From an uncultured Pseudomonadota bacterium (GTDB lineage: Bacteria > Bdellovibrionota_B > Oligoflexia > Oligoflexales > CAILAO01), in assembly GCA_903832105.1 (NCBI GenBank), contig CAILAO010000785.1, positions 1 through 19,661 of the forward strand: a stretch of DNA of 19,661 nucleotides, written 5' to 3'. This document shows, piece after piece, positions 7,828 through 15,492 of this stretch. A program made the position numbers and the translations under genes. The stretch's first letter is position 1. The number at the start of each line of letters is the position of its first letter. The notes below the pieces were generated by a model. The model was not told the origin of the DNA and searched no databases. It saw only the letters and a program-made list of their open reading frames with translations.

Positions 7828-7890
7828 ATGAAAATGAGTATGAATGAGCTAGCCACTTTTTTTAAGGAAATGAAAGAAAATTTAAGATAG
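7828..7890 (+). CDS. Possible micro-ORF, 20 residues, upstream of gph
   Basis: A 20-codon ATG-to-TAG frame preceded by TAGGAGGT (7813-7820), among the best Shine-Dalgarno matches in the window, with 8 bases between AGGAGG and the ATG. The product begins MKMSMNELATFF, ends KEMKENLR, and could form a charged amphipathic helix. It lies between the divergent ndk and gph, 70 bases before gph. It may be a real small protein, a leader peptide controlling gph, or a chance frame. I recognise no family. A purine-rich tract (about 7888-7917) follows it. The strong ribosome binding site is the main support. Confidence 0.4.
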   Translation: MKMSMNELATFFKEMKENLR

Positions 7891-7960
7891 AGGAGACTAG
7901 GAAAAGAGGAGGGGGTCCGCTCTGTTTTGCAACGCTCCGTAAACAAAGGGTTATTTTGAA

Positions 7961-8614
7961 ATGCCTACACCTTTCAAATCTGTTATCTTTGATCTTGACG
8001 GGACTCTCGTCGATTCGCTGCAAGATATTTCGATCCTCATGAATAAGGTACTAAATGACTTCGGATTCTCCTCGCATCCTGCGGAGTCTTATAAAACTTT
8101 TGTAGGGAACGGCACGGATATTCTCGTAGAGAGAGTCCTACCGAAAGAAGGTCAGCACTTAAAAGAGAGAATTTTACAAACCTATCTCCCCTTACTTGCT
8201 AAACATGGCTCTGATTTTTCGTCTCTTTATCCTGGCATTCCTGATTTACTCGACTGGCTAAGCGAACGAAAAATTCCTCTCGCTATTTTGAGTAATAAGC
8301 CGCAGTCATCTGTCAACCAAGTTGCTCAGAAAATGCTTGGGAAGTGGAAGTTTTCCATGGCGCTGGGTGACCGACCTGGCCTGGCAAGAAAGCCCAAACC
8401 GGATGGTGCGCTTTCAATCGCAAATTTACAAAATATTCCTCCGAGTGCATTCGTTTTTTTGGGGGATAGCAATGTCGATATGCTCACTTCACAAAACGCG
8501 GGGATGTTTTCCGTCGGTGTATCTTGGGGTTTTAGGACGCGGGAGGAGCTTTTGAAATCGGGCGCCGCTCTTGTTCTGGAAAAGCCAATGGATTTAATAA
8601 AAATATGGGAATAG
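7961..8614 (+). CDS. gph: HAD phosphatase, phosphoglycolate phosphatase-like
   Basis: A 217-residue HAD subfamily IA hydrolase. Motif I is FDLDGTLVDS with nucleophile D11 and acid/base D13; motif II is ILSNKP with S111; motif III is the Lys in KPKPDG (K144 or K146); motif IV is FLGDSNVD with D169 and D173. The alpha-helical cap between motifs I and II has the size typical of Gph, which dephosphorylates 2-phosphoglycolate arising from DNA damage and repair. Relatives with other small phosphate substrates, such as pyrophosphatase PpaX, look similar, so substrate is uncertain. AAAGGG lies 10 bases before the ATG. The stop at 8612-8614 is 2 bases before the preferred start of the radical SAM gene, indicating translational coupling. 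Confidence 0.85.
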   Translation: MPTPFKSVIFDLDGTLVDSLQDISILMNKVLNDFGFSSHPAESYKTFVGNGTDILVERVLPKEGQHLKERILQTYLPLLAKHGSDFSSLYPGIPDLLDWLSERKIPLAILSNKPQSSVNQVAQKMLGKWKFSMALGDRPGLARKPKPDGALSIANLQNIPPSAFVFLGDSNVDMLTSQNAGMFSVGVSWGFRTREELLKSGAALVLEKPMDLIKIWE

Positions 8615-8616
8615 CA

Positions 8617-10398
8617 ATGAAAAAACTACTCTCGATTCAGTTGCCGCCCCCTCGCTTTTCCTTTCAAGAAAAGCTAGCTAATATCCCCTTAGCTGCAGGA
8701 TTTATAGCGCAAGCCATCTCCGATGACGTAAAAAGGTCTTTCGACACCGAAATCCTACCTAATGACGTCACGGATATTTTCGCTGACTCCGGACTTGCGG
8801 AACACATCGTTCAGCGTAATCCGGACGTTCTGATGTTAACGCTTTACCTGTGGAATGCAAAACGAAGTCTCGCCCTCGCAAGTCGTGTGAAACAAATGTT
8901 ACCTCATGTCCGAGTGATTGTTGGAGGACCAGAGGTCACCTTTGATCAAGAGTGGCTCCTAAAAAATTCGGTGATCGACGTTGGGGTCGTCGGTGAAGGA
9001 GAATCCAGAATTTCAGATATTTTGGAATCGTTATATCGTAGTAACTGCCAAAATCCAGCCCCTGGAACATTCGTTCGTAATGCTGAACACATCTTATGTA
9101 ACAGGGATGAGCCTGCGTCTTACAACCTCACAAATTGCAAAGACCCTTATACCCTAGGTTTGATAACCCCAGAGTCTTGGGAAAAACTTTATGTCGAGAC
9201 GGCCAGAGGATGCCGTTTCCGATGTCGCTATTGCTACTATCATAAGGCGTTTTCAGCGGTCAAAATCCATCCAAAAGCAGAGTACGAAGCAGCTCTATCT
9301 CACGCCTATAAACGGGATGCAGTCACCCAAGAAATCTACCTCATGGATCCAACCTTTAATGCCCTTCCTCATTTCAGAGAGGTCTTGTCTTTTCTTGTAA
9401 AACTTCGAAAGAAAAAAGACATCGCTCTTCACGCTGAACTTCGAGCGGATCTTCTTACTAAAGAGGATGTTCTTCTGCTTAAGAACGCTGGCTTGAAAAG
9501 TGCCGAGGTCGGCCTACAGAGCATTCATAAAGACGTTTTAAAGATAGCTGGCCGCTCCCATGATCTTGATAAAATCGAACGTGGCATACATTTGCTCAAA
9601 AGTTCTGGGATACAGGTTATTACCGGGGTCATCGCGGGACTCCCGGGTGATTCTCCCCAAGGTTTTTTAGAGACCCTCTCTTGGCTTAAAGAAAAGGAAA
9701 CCTACGACGTCGTCCATCCTTTTGTCCTTTCTATCCTCCCTGGTACTGACTTTCGCTTTCAAGCAAAAAAGTTGAATATTGAGTTTGATCCGGAGCCGCC
9801 TTATTTCGTGAGATCGACACCAACGTTTTCTTGGAGTGATATCGAAACATCACTCCAGATTTTTGAAAACATGTTCTCACAATGTCTCAACGTGATTGAA
9901 ATTCCCGCTTTAGAAAACATGAATGACGACAATGCTTCCTCAGTTTTTAAAGCAACACACCTTCAAAAGTGGGTTTGTAAATTAGACGAGAAGGAAGTTT
10001 TTGCGAGTGAACTTCCCTACGTTATTAAATGGGCAACAGATCCATTCATTATTGTATTCAGAAGTTCCGTACTTACAGAAGGCACCGAGGAAGCGATGTC
10101 CAAGATACTTAAGACTTTTCTGCAAGAAAACCCGTATTGCGTGCTTGACGTTGTTATTGAATTTCCAAAACCACCAAAAAAATCCTTTTTCCTTAAGATC
10201 GTCCAAGAATCCGCCATGATGCAGCATTATTTAAACCGTTTTTTTGAGCCGCTTTATGGGAAGGGACGTGTGTTAACTATCAATTTCACACTTCTTTTAA
10301 CGGGTACCTACAATCAGGATGAAAAAGCGTCTATCGAGACTGATTACGAGCCGTTCGCCGCTGTGTCCTGGAAGACAGAGAAAAAAACAAGAGGTTAG
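8617..10398 (+). CDS. B12-binding-type radical SAM protein, substrate unknown
   Basis: A 593-residue enzyme with the architecture of cobalamin-dependent radical SAM proteins. Residues about 1-150 form a B12-binding-like Rossmann domain (LPPPRFSF, NIPLAAGF, VIVGGPEVTF, GVVGEGE); the classical DxHxxG cobalamin ligand motif is absent, as in many of this class. The radical SAM domain follows, with ETARGCRFRCRYCYY, in which C199, C203 and C206 hold the 4Fe-4S cluster, then HAELRADLL, GLQSIHKDVL and GVIAGLPGDS. The C-terminal 170 or so residues are not recognised. ATG 8617 is chosen over an in-frame ATG at 8605 because GGGA lies 6 bases before it and it begins MKKLLSIQLPPP. It is coupled to gph (2-base gap). 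Related proteins include methyltransferases and hopanoid or lipid modifiers; no substrate can be assigned. Confidence 0.88.
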   Translation: MKKLLSIQLPPPRFSFQEKLANIPLAAGFIAQAISDDVKRSFDTEILPNDVTDIFADSGLAEHIVQRNPDVLMLTLYLWNAKRSLALASRVKQMLPHVRVIVGGPEVTFDQEWLLKNSVIDVGVVGEGESRISDILESLYRSNCQNPAPGTFVRNAEHILCNRDEPASYNLTNCKDPYTLGLITPESWEKLYVETARGCRFRCRYCYYHKAFSAVKIHPKAEYEAALSHAYKRDAVTQEIYLMDPTFNALPHFREVLSFLVKLRKKKDIALHAELRADLLTKEDVLLLKNAGLKSAEVGLQSIHKDVLKIAGRSHDLDKIERGIHLLKSSGIQVITGVIAGLPGDSPQGFLETLSWLKEKETYDVVHPFVLSILPGTDFRFQAKKLNIEFDPEPPYFVRSTPTFSWSDIETSLQIFENMFSQCLNVIEIPALENMNDDNASSVFKATHLQKWVCKLDEKEVFASELPYVIKWATDPFIIVFRSSVLTEGTEEAMSKILKTFLQENPYCVLDVVIEFPKPPKKSFFLKIVQESAMMQHYLNRFFEPLYGKGRVLTINFTLLLTGTYNQDEKASIETDYEPFAAVSWKTEKKTRG

Positions 10399-10525
10399 CT
10401 CCAACCACTGAAATAGACTATTAAAAATAAGATTGTAATTATTTTGTGGTTTATTAATTTCTGTGTTGATTGGCCAGTTAGTTAATGATACTCAGACACC
10501 ATCAATAGAAATGGGGGAGTAACTA

Positions 10526-12169
10526 ATGAAAAAGGTGTCTTTGTTAAAAAAATCAATAGTTCTAGCAGCATTCTTAACGGCAGCGTTATTGGTCGGATGC
10601 GGGAAGCCAGCATCTCACAGTGAACTTGCTCAATATCAAGATCAAAGTGTCGTCCGAATTTTTGAAAAGGGATCTGAAGCTCCGACAGCAGCCCCTGTCA
10701 CGCTGACTCGGTCCGGTGTGGAAGTCACGCCTCAAGAGCTTGATAAAATGCTTCGCTTTCTCGATCAAAATGGGCAGCATTTTAACATTGCTCCCGATAT
10801 TGCAAGCTTAACGTTCAAAGCAAATCCTGAGTCGTCCAAGAGATCCGTCCGCTTGACGCAAACGATTCAAGGTATTCCCATTGAGGGGGCCGAACTCGCT
10901 CTCATCTTTACCGAAGAGGGTCAACTCAAAGCAGTAAACTCATCCATCGTGCAAAACCAGAATATCGACGCAACACCGGATCTTGACGAGGCCTCCGCGC
11001 GCGTTCTTCTTAAAAACTATCTTTTAGAGCGGTATAACTTCACTGCATCAGAAGCGAGCCTTGCTGCTGTTGAAGCAACCCTATACTTTACTCCATACAC
11101 TAAGGACGAATTGGTTTTGGTTTGGAGATTTGAAGGCGTTGTTCAAACTGGAGACGAGCCTACTCTAAAGGTGATCCTTATTGATATTGGAGCGCAAGGC
11201 GCTTTCACGGGAATCGTTATGAAGGATGTGCCGATTGGATCACAAGTGGTTCCAAGTATCAGGGTCTACAACGCTTCGCTCGTTCCCATTATTCCAACAC
11301 CAATTTATATGGGTGTTCATGTATTAGAAAATGGAGAAAAGACAAAGGACGCCGCAAGACTCGAACGCATTGGAATTCGAGCTGTCACAGAACAGGCGAC
11401 CGCAGCACACAGCAATTTTACAAAGATCACAGAATTTTATCTTAGCAAGATGAAAAGATCGAGCTACGACAATAAGGGAAGTCGCGTTGACGCTTTAGTC
11501 GAGTTTCAAAAGTATAGCTTCGGCGATATTCTCGGTTTTAAGCAGAACGCAGCATGGGTTCCTCAACTAAAATCTTTTATCTTTGGAGCTGGCGGAGATA
11601 AACTTGGCGATTTCCCGAAATCTCTCGACGTTGTAGGTCACGAGTTTACTCATGCTGTCGTGTCATATTCGAGCAATCTCACGTATGAAAAACAATCTGG
11701 AGCTCTCAACGAACACTTCGCGGACGTGATGGGAGAAATCATCCAGCAAACTTACGAAACGAACATTCCTCTCTTCTTAATAGGCGAAGGGACTCTCCGA
11801 GGAGAATACGCCCAGAGAGCACGCGCCCTTCGCGATATGGCTGAACCAGCTAAAGGTCTCATGCCACAGCCCGGTCATCTGAACGAAATATCGGAAGAAT
11901 TTGGTCCTGATTGCAAACCAGGTCAAGAAAATGATCTATGTGGCGTCCACATTATCTCGGGCATTCCGAATCGCGCCGCCGTTAAAATTATTCAACACCT
12001 TGGAATCGAGTCATCCGCGAAACTTTTTTACAGCGTCATGGTTGATCGCCTGCGTTCAAGTTCTAATTTTGCCGATTATAAAAATCAAATGCTTGACGAA
12101 TGTATGGCGACGCTGGCGGAAAGAGACTGCGCAGTCGTTCTCGATGCCTTAAAGATGGTGGGGCTATAG
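10526..12169 (+). CDS. M4-family (thermolysin-like) zinc metalloprotease lipoprotein
   Basis: A 547-residue exported neutral protease. A signal peptide ends in lipobox LVGC with C25, so membrane anchoring as a lipoprotein is predicted. A fungalysin/thermolysin-type propeptide follows (about 55-235, with TQTIQGIPIEGAELALIF). The catalytic region carries VVGHEFTHA, where H372 and H376 bind zinc and E373 is the catalytic base; the third zinc ligand E396 in GALNEHFADVMG; and H475 in GVHIISGIPNRAA, the proton-donor equivalent of thermolysin H231 (family usually HxNSGIPN, so Asn is replaced by Ile). All catalytic residues are present, so it is probably active. GGGGGAG lies 6 bases before the ATG. 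It probably has its own promoter in the 127-base gap after the radical SAM gene and ends at a strong hairpin. A role in degrading external or prey protein is inference. Confidence 0.92.
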   Translation: MKKVSLLKKSIVLAAFLTAALLVGCGKPASHSELAQYQDQSVVRIFEKGSEAPTAAPVTLTRSGVEVTPQELDKMLRFLDQNGQHFNIAPDIASLTFKANPESSKRSVRLTQTIQGIPIEGAELALIFTEEGQLKAVNSSIVQNQNIDATPDLDEASARVLLKNYLLERYNFTASEASLAAVEATLYFTPYTKDELVLVWRFEGVVQTGDEPTLKVILIDIGAQGAFTGIVMKDVPIGSQVVPSIRVYNASLVPIIPTPIYMGVHVLENGEKTKDAARLERIGIRAVTEQATAAHSNFTKITEFYLSKMKRSSYDNKGSRVDALVEFQKYSFGDILGFKQNAAWVPQLKSFIFGAGGDKLGDFPKSLDVVGHEFTHAVVSYSSNLTYEKQSGALNEHFADVMGEIIQQTYETNIPLFLIGEGTLRGEYAQRARALRDMAEPAKGLMPQPGHLNEISEEFGPDCKPGQENDLCGVHIISGIPNRAAVKIIQHLGIESSAKLFYSVMVDRLRSSSNFADYKNQMLDECMATLAERDCAVVLDALKMVGL

Positions 12170-12170
12170 A

Positions 12171-12210
12171 CCGGGATTTTGCATTTAAGATCTCAAATGC
12201 AAAATCCCGG
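12171..12210. terminator. Perfect 16-bp hairpin, bidirectional terminator
   Basis: CCGGGATTTTGCATTT (12171-12186) and AAATGCAAAATCCCGG (12195-12210) are exact inverted copies around an 8-base loop. The hairpin lies between the convergent stops of the protease (12169) and the radical SAM gene (12218). There is no long T-run on either side, so termination would rest on the stem alone. Confidence 0.8.
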
Positions 12211-12217
12211 ATAAAAC

Positions 12218-13183
12218 TTATTTGGCTTTACGATAAAAACAGCCGCGGCTTTCCTGTTTCATAGCGATCCGTCCGTTTGCTAGCAGCTCTTGTAGAGACA
12301 AAGAAACTTGAGCCTTTGAAGAGCTTGTAATCGAAATAAGATCTTCGATGGTACACGGTCTTCGGCTGATAGTAGAGAGAATCGCGTCTTGAATATTTTG
12401 ATTTGCCACATTTCTGGCGTTTTCCGATTCAGTGCTTAAACTCTTGAAAGAAATAATTTCCACAGAGAGCGGTGAAAAGGTTTTTTTGATCTGATCTAAT
12501 CTCTCAAACGCTGTGGTTTGCACCCAGTCGCATGTGCCGGGACGATCAAGGCTGTTAAGTTGAACACGATCGGGGTTGATTTGAATTAGGGCGTCTTTGA
12601 GAGCATTGACTTCGGCATCATCATCGTTGATACCTGGAACAATAAATACTTCGAGCCACATGAGGCCCTTAAATCGACGTTTTACTTCCGCGAGACCTTG
12701 AATGATCTGTTCAACTTTTATGCCCGCAACTGGACGATTGATGCGTTTAAAAACAGATTCCGTTGCCGCGTCGAGAGATGGCAAGAGGAGATCAACATCC
12801 ATGATCTCCTCTTGAACATTTTTAAGATTGAGCAATGTGCTGTTTGTAATAAGCGCTATCTTATAAGAAGAATACTCACTCTTGAGAAAGCGGATAACGT
12901 CTCCAAGACGGCTGTAAAGAGTCGGCTCGCCTGAACCCGAAAAGGTGATAAAATCCAGTGCTGGTTTCGAATCAAGAAAATTTTTCAGTTCTGTTTTTAC
13001 ACGTTCAAACGGAACATACTCACCACGCGTAAGCGTTAGCTCTGTGGTTGCGCCGCACTCGCAATAGACACAATCCAGCGTGCACGTCTTGGGGGGGATA
13101 AGATCAATCCCAAGAGAAATGCCTAATCTCCGCGACCGCACCGGTCCAAAGAGGCAAGATGAAACATAATCTCTTGGGCTCAT
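12218..13183 (-). CDS. Radical SAM protein, COG0731-type, with C-terminal winged helix
   Basis: A 321-residue radical SAM enzyme of the COG0731 Fe-S oxidoreductase type. It opens with the family hallmark FGPVRSRRLGISLGIDLIPPK, then CTLDCVYCECG, where C34, C38 and C41 are the cluster ligands (an additional C43 follows). FSGSGEPTL is the SAM-binding GGE-like motif and ITNSTLL follows. Residues about 265-321 (DAILSTISRRPCTIEDL to GRIAMKQESRGCFYR) look like a winged-helix domain, suggesting nucleic-acid or effector binding. Archaeal relatives of COG0731 include the wyosine enzyme Taw1, but bacterial members are mostly uncharacterised, so no reaction is proposed. It begins 18 bases after ssb and is probably cotranscribed with it; its ribosome binding site is weak. 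Confidence 0.87.
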   Translation of the reverse strand: MSPRDYVSSCLFGPVRSRRLGISLGIDLIPPKTCTLDCVYCECGATTELTLTRGEYVPFERVKTELKNFLDSKPALDFITFSGSGEPTLYSRLGDVIRFLKSEYSSYKIALITNSTLLNLKNVQEEIMDVDLLLPSLDAATESVFKRINRPVAGIKVEQIIQGLAEVKRRFKGLMWLEVFIVPGINDDDAEVNALKDALIQINPDRVQLNSLDRPGTCDWVQTTAFERLDQIKKTFSPLSVEIISFKSLSTESENARNVANQNIQDAILSTISRRPCTIEDLISITSSSKAQVSLSLQELLANGRIAMKQESRGCFYRKAK

Positions 13184-13201
13184 TTTTTAAGTGTCATGCC
13201 C

Positions 13202-13738
13202 TCAAAACGGGATATTATCGAGATCTGGTGTTGAAGGGCCGCCAATTCCTGACATTCCCGATGCTCCGGCCTGGCCTCCCGACAATCCACCGCCTAATGC
13301 ATTCGACATGTTATCGCCAAAACCTGTTGGATCGGGGGCGCCATTGGTGTTGCCATATGCATAATTGCCAACTTGTTGTGGACTAATATCTCTTTGTTGG
13401 CCGGGAGCGCCTCCTAAGAAGACAACGCTTTGCGCGACTATTTCGGTAGCATAACGCTTTTGGCCTGTCGTTTTGTCATCCCAAGATCTTGTCTGAAGTC
13501 TTCCTTCGACAAAGACGGAGCGTCCCTTAGATAAATACTTGGCGCAGTTTTCTGCCTGTTTACTCCACACGACGATACGATGCCATTCAGTGGTCTCTTG
13601 CCTTTGCCCATCAGCCGTTTGCCGCGAGTCCGTCGTTGCCACATTCAAAGTAACCACGGGTGTTTGATTGGCTGTATAACGAAGTTCTGGGTCCCCGCCC
13701 AAGTTGCCGATAATGAAAACACGATTCAGTGATGCCAT
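13202..13738 (-). CDS. ssb: Single-stranded DNA-binding protein
   Basis: A 178-residue bacterial SSB, the usual length. The N-terminal OB fold (1 to about 112) starts MASLNRVFIIGNLGGDPELRY and has the DNA-stacking W52 and W58 in TEWHRIVVW. A Gly/Gln/Asn-rich disordered linker follows, ending in the protein-interaction tip LDNIPF, a slightly less acidic version of the classical DDDIPF. It binds single-stranded DNA as a tetramer in replication, repair and recombination. GGGAGGT lies close before the ATG. It heads a two-gene minus-strand unit with the radical SAM gene and is divergent from the lipoprotein gene. An AT-rich stretch at about 13785-13830 probably holds its promoter. Confidence 0.97.
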   Translation of the reverse strand: MASLNRVFIIGNLGGDPELRYTANQTPVVTLNVATTDSRQTADGQRQETTEWHRIVVWSKQAENCAKYLSKGRSVFVEGRLQTRSWDDKTTGQKRYATEIVAQSVVFLGGAPGQQRDISPQQVGNYAYGNTNGAPDPTGFGDNMSNALGGGLSGGQAGASGMSGIGGPSTPDLDNIPF

Positions 13739-13911
13739 GATTACCTCCCTTTAACTCAGTAGAGCGTTCATTCGTACTGGAAAGTATTAATATCGAATTT
13801 TTTAACACACAAGTCTAATTTTACATTTGCTCAAAATGCCATTCAGTGACATGCTAGGCCTCAAAATAGGGGTTTTGCACCTTAGATCTATGTAAATAAG
13901 TGGTTAGGGCT

Positions 13912-15438
13912 ATGAAAATCAAATCAAGTTTCAGTATGTTATCCAATGTCGGACAACTTACGTGTGGATGTCCGGCATTCCAATCAATGGCCCAGTTTTT
14001 TTTATTAATCAATCTATTGGTCGTTCTAGGTGCTTTTACTTCCTGCCGTAGAGACGAAAGATTTCCAGCTTTAGGAGACAAACTTGCGAGTCCTCTTGAT
14101 GTTGGCGTTTCGAAGGATGGCAATTACTTTTATGTCGTGAACACTGATCTTGACAGGACATACAACGCAGGCTCTATCCTGGTTTTAGATAGAGACGGCA
14201 AAAGAGTCCGCGCTGTCGAGACTCCGAGGCTCCCTCGCAGTATAACCGTTGCCGGAAACGACATGATTGTAACCGTTGAGAACCCAGCTACGACGCAAGA
14301 TCAAAACGAGTTCAAGGTTCTTCTCTTCGATATCGCTGATCCATCATCTCCCAATTTGATTAAAACTTGGCCAGTCCCTTGCGGCCCGGTTAACGCGGTG
14401 CTGAGGGAAGGATATAAATATTTCGCCGTCAGCTGTACAAGTGGCGGACTTCTTGTCGGGGAGTTAACGAGTGATCGTGCGCAATCATACATAAAGCTCG
14501 TGCGAGAATATTCCGTTGTAAGACGCGCGCTCCACATTGATCCTCAGAGGGGGCTCCTTTTCGCATTCACAACAGATTTTGGGCTTCAAGAAACTAAAGA
14601 CGTTGATATGCCCGATGAGAAAACGTACGACAAGAATTTCAAGTTTGTTGAGGAACCCAACGAAGTCCCAGATAATTACGAAGACAAAAAAGATGCAGTT
14701 CGAAGACCTAGCTACTATCGGCAACGGTATCAATTTGTCGTTTATAACTTCAATGAAGAAGCGGGCGCTTCCGAGTCATTTCCTTACAGAAAGAGTGATG
14801 ATCCCATTTATCAAAGGGAACTTCGCTGGCTTTATTTTACGTTAGCGAATTTTGATGGGCAGCCTGACTTTGAGATCGGAGTATCCGATCTGAAGAGAAA
14901 AATTTACCGCACTAACTTTTGGTCAGCTCAACCTGATGCTGATGACCCTAATGCCTTCTACCTTTCCCATCGCGGCAAAGATACGACATACAGCACTAAC
15001 GAGATTGTCCGAGTTTCAATAGTCGGGAACGTTGCTGGTACCGGCCAAGAGACAGCACCTGCCACAGCAGATGTCTTGGAATTCGAGAGAGTCTATGGAT
15101 TTAAGGGAGAGTGGATTCCGCAGCATTTTCCATGCAGTTTCTTGGTTTTAAATATCAATAATTATAAGACGTTAGTTGTTAATCATTTTAAGGACCTTGT
15201 CGCCTGGAACAGAAAGGATGTCTACTATTCTGTAGCCGCGAAAACCTTGGGTACTGAATCTGTTGGGGATAGCATCTGGCATCAAGAGCTTACATCAGAC
15301 GATCCAAAGACATCGTTTTATCAAATAGCCGTCAATCAAGACGGAAGAGCTCTTATGACATCCTACTATGGGAACGCAGTTATTCTCTTGGATGTTATTC
15401 CATCAACTGGTATAACAATAATTAGGCGAATTGAATAA
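13912..15438 (+). CDS. Unrecognised lipoprotein, beta-propeller-like
   Basis: I do not recognise a named family. From ATG 13912 the product has 508 residues. A hydrophobic segment FFLLINLLVVLGAFTSC ends in a lipobox with C45, so a lipoprotein is predicted. The 27 or so residues before that segment are long for a signal peptide, so translation may begin at a later ATG (Met26, MAQFFLL). A GTG at 13900 is also possible. The mature part has segments such as SPLDVGVSKDGNYFYVVNTD, GSILVLDRDG, LPRSITVAGNDMIVTVEN and a final IAVNQDGRALMTSYYGNAVILLD, which resemble the blades of a surface-layer or YVTN-like beta-propeller. A charged middle section (about 230-270) has many Asp, Glu and Lys. It ends 54 bases before smc and may be cotranscribed with it. 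Function unknown. Confidence 0.75.
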   Translation: MKIKSSFSMLSNVGQLTCGCPAFQSMAQFFLLINLLVVLGAFTSCRRDERFPALGDKLASPLDVGVSKDGNYFYVVNTDLDRTYNAGSILVLDRDGKRVRAVETPRLPRSITVAGNDMIVTVENPATTQDQNEFKVLLFDIADPSSPNLIKTWPVPCGPVNAVLREGYKYFAVSCTSGGLLVGELTSDRAQSYIKLVREYSVVRRALHIDPQRGLLFAFTTDFGLQETKDVDMPDEKTYDKNFKFVEEPNEVPDNYEDKKDAVRRPSYYRQRYQFVVYNFNEEAGASESFPYRKSDDPIYQRELRWLYFTLANFDGQPDFEIGVSDLKRKIYRTNFWSAQPDADDPNAFYLSHRGKDTTYSTNEIVRVSIVGNVAGTGQETAPATADVLEFERVYGFKGEWIPQHFPCSFLVLNINNYKTLVVNHFKDLVAWNRKDVYYSVAAKTLGTESVGDSIWHQELTSDDPKTSFYQIAVNQDGRALMTSYYGNAVILLDVIPSTGITIIRRIE

Positions 15439-15492
15439 GCGTAAAATAACGTTGAAATACTCTTAATTATTAAGATGTTGGCTTGAGAGAAC

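Noticed and set aside
7719..7946. 75-residue minus-strand frame before ndk
   Set aside because: It covers the probable ndk promoter and leader and has no family resemblance; the micro-ORF on the other strand has better support.
15461..15475. Near-palindrome TCTTAATTATTAAGA before smc
   Set aside because: It is short and purely AT, with a one-base loop, so it is unlikely to be a terminator; it could be an operator but nothing supports that.
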